Below are positions 58,389 through 64,000 of a DNA stretch of 64,000 nt, piece after piece. The DNA lies in assembly GCA_964595625.1 (NCBI GenBank), contig CAZQQU010000007.1:1-64000 (forward strand), read 5' to 3'. Origin of the DNA: CAZQQU01 sp964595625. Its GTDB lineage: Bacteria > Bacteroidota > Bacteroidia > Flavobacteriales > Flavobacteriaceae. The first letter of the stretch is position 1, and every line of letters starts with the position of its first letter. Both the position numbers and the translations under genes were made by a program. A model generated the notes under the pieces. That model was not told where the DNA came from, did no database searches, and saw nothing but the letters and a program-made list of their open reading frames with translations.

Positions 58389-60431
58389 ATGAAGAGGATT
58401 ACATTTAAAAGATCGCATTCCACAGCGCGCAAAATCGAAGAATTATTCCAAAAATTCTTAGCCAAAGAAATCGATAATCAATCGACCGATTTAACCTTAT
58501 TAGTTGATTTAGTAAAAATAATTCGCCCTTATCGAGTAAACAAAAAAACTTCGGTTAGCATTAAACCATTACTGGATTTTTTAAAGAACAATGAAAAAGA
58601 AAGGGTGTGGTTTTCAGAATATCTTAAAACCTTGTTGTCCAACCGGCGTTTTAGTCGGATGATTTCGGATGCTGGAATTTTACAGGATTCCGATTTTATG
58701 TATGAAGTAAGAAAACGACTCTGGGCCAAACTACTGCCCTACCAACCCGAAAAAGACACTTACGAATACATTTTAAATCAAGTATTTTACATACATTCAG
58801 ATATTATTTGGGTGCGTTCCATACCGCAGGAAGAGCTCATCGAATTATTTGGCTTACTCGAATTTTATGATATCTATAGTCATACCGAAAAAAGTTCTAC
58901 CCTAAAAGAACTTATCAACTCCATTGGTTTAATAACACAACGTATGAGTGGTAGAGCCATGGAAAGTGCCATCATTAGGATGGTTCCGGAGTACACCCAC
59001 CTTGAAAGTCCCTTCTTAGCTTTAGAAAACGAATTTAGACTGATTGAGGAAGATATCATTAATGGCGAATTAAAATATATTACCGAGAACGACCAAGCCA
59101 CCAAACAACTGAGAATACTACACAAGCAATGTTTGGATTTTGTGAGCCAAGCTTTTAAAAACAGTTCCAAATACGGTATTTCATTGAAAGTCAATCAGGG
59201 CTTACTACGCCTGCGACAACAGCTACAGCGTTTTGAATTGCTTGTTTCTTTGATAATAATTAAAAAAAATAAAAGCGAACAGTCAAAAATTGCCAATTCA
59301 ATTCAATTAGCTCTTCAGCTGATTGAATACAACTGTTATAAATACAACGTGACGGGCCTGATTAAAGAAAGTACCCAATTGATTTCGTATGAAATCACCC
59401 AACACACAGCCAAAACCGGTGAACACTACATAACCAGTAGCGCCCAAGAATATTGGCGGATGTTCAAAACGGCCATGGGAGCAGGTATTATTGTAGGCTT
59501 CATGTGTATTTTTAAAGTATATGCCCACCATACCGAAACCAGCGATTTTGGCCATGCGTTTTTGTATAGCTTAAATTATGCTTTTGGTTTTGTGATGATT
59601 TATTTGATGGGCTTTACGCTGGCCACCAAACAACCGGCTATGACTGCCACTACGATTATTTCTACCATTGAAAATGGCAGAAAACAAAACATAGAAACTG
59701 GTGAAAAACACATTGCCTTTGCCAAATTTTTCGCCCAATTAATTCGTTCACAATTTATTGCTTTTATTGGAAACGTTATTTTAGCCTTCCCGGTGGCTCT
59801 ACTTATCGTTTGGGGAATTGATTATTTTACCGGTGAAAATATTGTCGCCAATGAATGGCAAACCATGCTCCAAGACGCCAGCCCCATCCACTCCAAGGCG
59901 CTATTTCACGCCGGGATTGCCGGAATTTTCTTATTCCTTTCGGGAATTATATCCGGAAATGTATCAAACAGTAATAAACACAATCAGGTGTATTATAGAA
60001 TTCAAGAACATCCCTGGTTAAAAAACTATCTCGGAATCAAAAAAACCACTCAGTTTGCTCGTTGGTTTGAAAACAGATGGCCCGGTATCATTTCCAATAT
60101 TTGGTTTGGGGTTTTTATGGGCACTTGTGGTATTATTGGTGCGTTTTTAGGATTGGACCTAGACATTCGGCACATCACCTTTGTCAGTGGTAACTATGCC
60201 TTGGGTATTTACGGCTCTGGATTTACTGCTGAAATAGGCTTGCTATTCTGGGCGTTTATTGGGATTTGGTTAGTCGGGTTTATGAACTTTACAGTGAGCT
60301 TCGGATTGTCCCTGCTCCTGGCCTTCCGGTCTAGGAACATTCCTTTTAGAGAAACCATAGATTTAGCTAAATCTACTTGGAATTATTTCAAAAGCTTTCC
60401 TTTAGAATTCATATTACCGCAGAAAAACTAA
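58389..60431 (+). CDS. Gcr-type multi-pass membrane protein (annotated site-specific recombinase family)
   Basis: The 680 residues have a long soluble helical N-terminal half (to about 350), then roughly seven to eight helices (AMGAGIIVGFMCIFKVYAHH, LNYAFGFVMIYLMGFTLAT, FIGNVILAFPVALLIVWG, FWAFIGIWLVGFMNFTVSF). It fits the family called site-specific recombinase (PF10136, Gcr), but it shows no serine or tyrosine recombinase motif and is clearly a membrane protein, so a recombination role is doubtful. It lies 11 bases after the guanylyltransferase and 69 bases ahead of a CPA2 antiporter. Confidence 0.8.
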   Translation: MKRITFKRSHSTARKIEELFQKFLAKEIDNQSTDLTLLVDLVKIIRPYRVNKKTSVSIKPLLDFLKNNEKERVWFSEYLKTLLSNRRFSRMISDAGILQDSDFMYEVRKRLWAKLLPYQPEKDTYEYILNQVFYIHSDIIWVRSIPQEELIELFGLLEFYDIYSHTEKSSTLKELINSIGLITQRMSGRAMESAIIRMVPEYTHLESPFLALENEFRLIEEDIINGELKYITENDQATKQLRILHKQCLDFVSQAFKNSSKYGISLKVNQGLLRLRQQLQRFELLVSLIIIKKNKSEQSKIANSIQLALQLIEYNCYKYNVTGLIKESTQLISYEITQHTAKTGEHYITSSAQEYWRMFKTAMGAGIIVGFMCIFKVYAHHTETSDFGHAFLYSLNYAFGFVMIYLMGFTLATKQPAMTATTIISTIENGRKQNIETGEKHIAFAKFFAQLIRSQFIAFIGNVILAFPVALLIVWGIDYFTGENIVANEWQTMLQDASPIHSKALFHAGIAGIFLFLSGIISGNVSNSNKHNQVYYRIQEHPWLKNYLGIKKTTQFARWFENRWPGIISNIWFGVFMGTCGIIGAFLGLDLDIRHITFVSGNYALGIYGSGFTAEIGLLFWAFIGIWLVGFMNFTVSFGLSLLLAFRSRNIPFRETIDLAKSTWNYFKSFPLEFILPQKN

Positions 60432-60500
60432 TTTTTTTTTGCAAAAAAATTTTTAGCCTTTTTATATAATTGTATATTAGGGGAATCAATTGCATGGAAT

Positions 60501-62717
60501 ATGATGTTATCTATAGCCGAGTTATCCTTTCCCTTAAAAGACCCCGTATTATTATTTTCTCTGATATTATTTATCATCCTTTTTGCTCCCATACTTCTTA
60601 ATAAACTCAAAATACCTCACCTCATCGGATTGATTATAGCCGGAGCTATTATTGGCCCCAACGGTTTTCATATCATGGATAGAGATAGTAGTATAGTGCT
60701 CTTTGGTACGGTGGGTTTGCTCTATATTTTGTTTATGGCCGGACTTGAAATAGACATTGTCCAGTTTAAAAAGAACAGTGGTAAGAGTATTTATTTTGGG
60801 TTAATGATTTTTATACTATCTGTAGGCTTGGGTTTTTTAGGTGCGTATTATTTGTTGGATTATAAATCGTTAACCTATTACCCGGTAGAAACTTCGATAT
60901 TGTTGGCTAGTATATTTGGTTCTCATACTCCCATTGTGTACCCCATGATTAGTAAAATGGGTATTGCAAAAAATCGTGTAGTCAATATAACTATTGGAGG
61001 GACTTTATTTACAGACATACTTGCTTTTCTAGTATTGGCCTTTATAGTAGCCATTACCTCTCCTGAATTTGGTGGAGAAATACCCTCTGAGTTTTGGTGG
61101 CGTTTATCGATTTATATTATCTTATTTGGACTCTTTGTTATGTTGGTTTTTCCCATCATAGGGCGCTGGTTTTTTAAACGGTTTGAAGATAATATTTCCC
61201 AATACATTTTTGTGTTGGCAATGGTCTTTTTAGGGGCTTTCTTAGCCGAATTGGCCGGAATCGAGCCTATCATCGGAGCGTTTTTATCTGGTCTTGCTTT
61301 AAATCGATTAATACCTCACACCTCTCCTCTGATGAATCGCATCGAATTTGTAGGAAACGCCTTGTTTATTCCATTCTTCCTGATTGGCGTAGGTATGTTG
61401 ATAGATTTTAAAGCCTTTATCAAAGATACGGAAACGTTGATTGTAGCGGTATTTATGACAGCTATGGCGTTGATTACACGTCAACTGGCGGCTTGGATTA
61501 TGCAAAAATCATTTGGTTATACCCAGGATGAAAGAAGGGTTATGGTTGGATTGAGTAGTGCACAAGCAGCAGCAACCTTAGCTGTGGTTTTAGTGGGATA
61601 TAACATCATTCTCAATCAAGAAGAAGTTGCTTTGGCGAAAGCCTATGGTCTCCACCTCGAACCGGTTAGACTTTTAGGAGAGCCTATATTAAATGGCTCG
61701 ATTTTAATGATATTAATCACTTGTACAATCGCTTCATTTGTTGCCCAAAAAGGGGCTAAAAATATTGCGCTTAAAGAAGCCGCAGACACCGAACCCTCAG
61801 ACGACCCGACCTATAAAGATAATATTCTCATTCCGATTAGTTCCATGGAAAATGCCGAAGAACTGGTGAACCTCAGCTTAACAATCAAATCACAAAAAAA
61901 CAAAAGTGGTTTGTTTGCCATGCATGTGGTTAGTACGGTTAATGGAGGCGGTGCTGATGAAAAAAATGCCCGCAAAATACTAGAACACGCCGTAATTACC
62001 GCTGCCGCTGGTGATACCACCTTACGGGAGGTTTTGCGGTACGACCTGAACACAATCAACGGAATTAGCGGAGTTGTTAAAGAACATCAAATTACCGATA
62101 TCGTTTTAGGACTTACCACCAAATCAGGTTTTGGGGATTCGTTTTTAGGAGCCACCACGGAAGGAATTTTACAGCGAAACAATCACGTAACCACATTGAT
62201 TTACCGCCCAGTACAACCCTTGGCTACTATCAAAAGACTACTCATCATAATTCCGGAAAATGCCGAAAAAGAAACCGGGTTTGCCAATTGGCTACTCAAA
62301 ATATGGAATTTCCTTAGAAATACCGGAGCAACTGCAGTTTTCTACGGCTCCGAAACCACCCTGTCTATTGTAAGGGAGGTACAAACCAAAAATCCTATTG
62401 AGTGTACCTACAATACCTTTACCGATTGGAATGATTTTCTGATTTTGTCTAGAGATATTAAATCCAATGATAATATTATTGTTGTAATGAGCCGCAAAGA
62501 CTATATTTCTTACCATAAGAATATGGTAAAAATACCGGTGTATCTCAAAAAATATTTTGGTGAAAACAATTTTATGCTCATCTATCCGATGCAGGGTACC
62601 ACTGACAACACTATGCGAAATTACAACAATCCTTCGGTATTACAGCCCGTTCAGGATAATCTAGCGCGTTTAGAAGATTTAGGGAAGACCATTAATAATT
62701 TGTTTAAGAGAAAATAA
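60501..62717 (+). CDS. CPA2-family cation:proton antiporter with USP-like domain
   Basis: The 738 residues have about twelve helices (from LLFSLILFIILFAPILLNKL through GSILMILITCTIASFVAQ, to about 420), with LLYILFMAGLEIDIVQFKKNSG and GAFLSGLALNRLIPHTSPLMNRIEFVGNALFIPFF, the KefB/NhaS-like pattern. Residues 440-735 form universal-stress-like domains that could sense nucleotides. It would exchange Na+ or K+ for protons. A start at 60501 (MMLSIAEL) fits. Confidence 0.9.
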   Translation: MMLSIAELSFPLKDPVLLFSLILFIILFAPILLNKLKIPHLIGLIIAGAIIGPNGFHIMDRDSSIVLFGTVGLLYILFMAGLEIDIVQFKKNSGKSIYFGLMIFILSVGLGFLGAYYLLDYKSLTYYPVETSILLASIFGSHTPIVYPMISKMGIAKNRVVNITIGGTLFTDILAFLVLAFIVAITSPEFGGEIPSEFWWRLSIYIILFGLFVMLVFPIIGRWFFKRFEDNISQYIFVLAMVFLGAFLAELAGIEPIIGAFLSGLALNRLIPHTSPLMNRIEFVGNALFIPFFLIGVGMLIDFKAFIKDTETLIVAVFMTAMALITRQLAAWIMQKSFGYTQDERRVMVGLSSAQAAATLAVVLVGYNIILNQEEVALAKAYGLHLEPVRLLGEPILNGSILMILITCTIASFVAQKGAKNIALKEAADTEPSDDPTYKDNILIPISSMENAEELVNLSLTIKSQKNKSGLFAMHVVSTVNGGGADEKNARKILEHAVITAAAGDTTLREVLRYDLNTINGISGVVKEHQITDIVLGLTTKSGFGDSFLGATTEGILQRNNHVTTLIYRPVQPLATIKRLLIIIPENAEKETGFANWLLKIWNFLRNTGATAVFYGSETTLSIVREVQTKNPIECTYNTFTDWNDFLILSRDIKSNDNIIVVMSRKDYISYHKNMVKIPVYLKKYFGENNFMLIYPMQGTTDNTMRNYNNPSVLQPVQDNLARLEDLGKTINNLFKRK

Positions 62718-62722
62718 ATAGT

Positions 62723-63496
62723 TTAGGTAGCCCTGTCTTCTTGGATCTGAACTTCTCTAATTTTTTTAAATAAATCAGAAGAATACACAAAATCCACTAC
62801 ATCAGCATTGTCGGTTTTAAAGATTTGTGTTTTATCTCCCCGCCATACCAGTTTTCCTTTTTTAAGTAAAACGATAGTATCACCGATTTCCATGACCGAA
62901 TTCATATCATGGGTATTGACCACCGTCGTGATGTTGTATTCTTGGGTTATTTCAAGTATTAAATTATCAATGACCGTAGCCGTTTTGGGGTCCAACCCCG
63001 AGTTGGGTTCATCGCAAAACAAATATTTTGGATTGTTTACGATAGCCCGGGCTATGGCCACCCGCTTTTGCATACCTCCGGATATTTCAGAGGGATATTT
63101 TTTGTTGACATTTTCGAGCTTTACCCGTTGTAAAACAAAATTTACCCGTTCCAGCATCTCCAACTTATTTTGGTTGGTAAACATACGTAACGGAAACATT
63201 ACATTTTCTTCAATCGTCATAGAATCAAACAAAGCACTACCTTGAAATAACATCCCGATTTGCTTACGTAAATCCCCTTTTTCGTCCCGATTCATATCTT
63301 GAATAGCTCGATCTCCATAATAAATCTTTCCTGAATCGGTTTCAAACAATCCTAATAAACACTTTAAAAATACAGTCTTTCCACTACCGCTCTGCCCAAT
63401 GATCAAATTGGTTTTTCCTTGTTCAAATTCAGTCGAAATTCCTTTCAAAACCTCTTCCGTACCAAAACTTTTATGTATATTTTCAACGCGTATCAT
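62723..63496 (-). CDS. mlaF: MlaF-like lipid-transport ATPase
   Basis: The 257 residues have Walker A IGQSGSGKTVFLKCL (about 33-47), the Q-loop GMLFQGSALFDSMT, signature EISGGMQKRVAIARAI, Walker B YLFCDEPNSGLDP and the H-loop NTHDMNSVME. MlaF powers retrograde or anterograde phospholipid transport with the MlaE permease; here it follows MlaE with a one-base stop/start overlap (TAATG). Convergent with the CPA2 gene (stops 6 bases apart). Confidence 0.92.
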   Translation of the reverse strand: MIRVENIHKSFGTEEVLKGISTEFEQGKTNLIIGQSGSGKTVFLKCLLGLFETDSGKIYYGDRAIQDMNRDEKGDLRKQIGMLFQGSALFDSMTIEENVMFPLRMFTNQNKLEMLERVNFVLQRVKLENVNKKYPSEISGGMQKRVAIARAIVNNPKYLFCDEPNSGLDPKTATVIDNLILEITQEYNITTVVNTHDMNSVMEIGDTIVLLKKGKLVWRGDKTQIFKTDNADVVDFVYSSDLFKKIREVQIQEDRAT

Positions 63497-64000
63497 TAGG
63501 TAAGAAATAATTGAGTGATGATATAATTAGCAAAAATAATGATGATACTAGTCCAAACAAACGAATTGGTACTAGCTTTCCCAACCTCTAAGGCTCCTCC
63601 CTTCATATAATAGCCTTGCCAAGAAGGGACCGTGGCCAGTATAAAAGCAAAAATAAAGGTCTTAAAAAGGGCATAAAAAATGTGATATGGTATAAACCCT
63701 TCCTGCAGACCCGCAATGTAGTCAGACGCACTGGCAAAACCGCCGTACACCGTAGCAGCCCAGCCCCCTGCAATGCCCAATAACATGGATAGTACGATTA
63801 CAAAAGGAAAACAAAACATGGCAATGACTTTGGGATACACCAAATAATTCAACGAATTTATTCCCATGACCTCGAGGGCATCAATTTGTTCCGTAACCCG
63901 CATCGAACCAATACTCGAGGTGATATACGAACCTACTTTTCCGGCCATAATAATAGCAATAAAAGTAGGAGCAAATTCTAAAATAATAGACTGCCGGGTA
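63496..64000 (-). CDS. mlaE: MlaE-like lipid-transport permease (partial, cut by the window end)
   Basis: The reading frame is open to the end of the window: bases 63949-64000 continue the protein with RQSIILEFAPTFIAIIMAGKVG before the internal Met at 63948. The conserved MlaE segment GSMRVTEQIDALEVMGINSL and the membrane helices after it (MFCFPFVIVLSMLLGIAGGW, IFYALFKTFIFAFILATV) are clear; the last helix ends ANYIITQLFLT. The start lies beyond 64000. Upstream of mlaF with a one-base overlap, so the pair is one unit. Confidence 0.92.
   Translation of the reverse strand, partial: TRQSIILEFAPTFIAIIMAGKVGSYITSSIGSMRVTEQIDALEVMGINSLNYLVYPKVIAMFCFPFVIVLSMLLGIAGGWAATVYGGFASASDYIAGLQEGFIPYHIFYALFKTFIFAFILATVPSWQGYYMKGGALEVGKASTNSFVWTSIIIIFANYIITQLFLT

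Noticed and set aside
58389..60431. Active DNA recombinase
   Set aside because: No serine or tyrosine recombinase motif; multi-pass membrane protein.
1..64000. CRISPR arrays, tRNA and rRNA genes
   Set aside because: No regularly spaced direct repeats, cloverleaf with conserved T-loop, or rRNA blocks were found on either strand by reading; a dedicated scan was not possible.

Overview
The window reads as chromosomal DNA of a marine-type member of the Flavobacteriaceae (Bacteroidota). Evidence: promoters of the Bacteroidota form TTTG-N19-TAnnTTTG (before rplM and pdhA), a gliding-motility/type IX secretion C-terminal domain, a PorV/PorQ-family protein, a fused SecDF, a bacterial geranylgeranylglyceryl-phosphate synthase homologue, a TPP-riboswitch-controlled TonB receptor, Bacteroidota-type RHS cores, and two structured intergenic repeats of a kind I associate with flavobacteria. 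I saw no rRNA, tRNA, CRISPR array, IS transposase or prophage.

Layout. Bases 1-5337 are an AT-rich accessory patch behind the tsf terminator: three promoterless RHS toxin-tip cassettes on the minus strand, each followed by a small lipoprotein that is probably its immunity protein. Tip 1 carries the colicin M active-site pattern D-x-F-D-x5-H-R. Tip 2 carries an L,D-transpeptidase-like H...S-x-G-C pattern. Tip 3 is broken at a T-run. The two intact cassettes share a diverged RHS core, but both hold an identical 51-base hairpin insertion at the same codon, which splits core from tip with an in-frame stop directly followed by an ATG. This is the most unusual item in the window.

Bases 5338-8784 hold rplM-rpsI-rpsB-tsf and greA. 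Bases 8911-12060 hold a lipoprotein, a structured repeat, and a TonB receptor behind a TPP riboswitch with terminator. Bases 12146-15927 hold a hybrid histidine kinase convergent with a sigma54 response regulator. Bases 16160-25840 are a long minus-strand run: small secreted proteins, ArfB, a DUF4301 protein, a probable thiamine (or nicotinamide riboside) salvage set, a GGGP synthase homologue, a phosphopantetheinyl transferase, a DMT permease, an LptF/G permease and a Tgt that lacks its zinc cysteines. Bases 26021-37355 carry an ACMSD-like amidohydrolase, an O-methyltransferase, PAP2, TatA, RmuC, a HugZ-like protein, Acs, a large T9SS cargo protein, an ABC-2 exporter and an S4 protein. Bases 37437-46730 carry an FKBP lipoprotein, a frameshifted POT transporter, a DoxD-DoxA fusion, SecDF and a cysteine synthase-like enzyme. 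Bases 46821-64000 carry oligopeptidase B, YbaB, PssA, a PorV-like protein, MazG, PdhA/PdhC, an SDR, a SprT-like protein, a mannose-1-phosphate guanylyltransferase, a Gcr-type membrane protein, a CPA2 antiporter, and MlaF/MlaE (MlaE runs off the window).

Working together: the thiamine receptor under TPP control and the YkoF-like/PnuC/kinase set may form one vitamin uptake route; SecDF, the PorV-like protein and the CTD protein belong to export; the RHS patch looks like a silent store of exchangeable cell-wall toxin tips with matching immunities.
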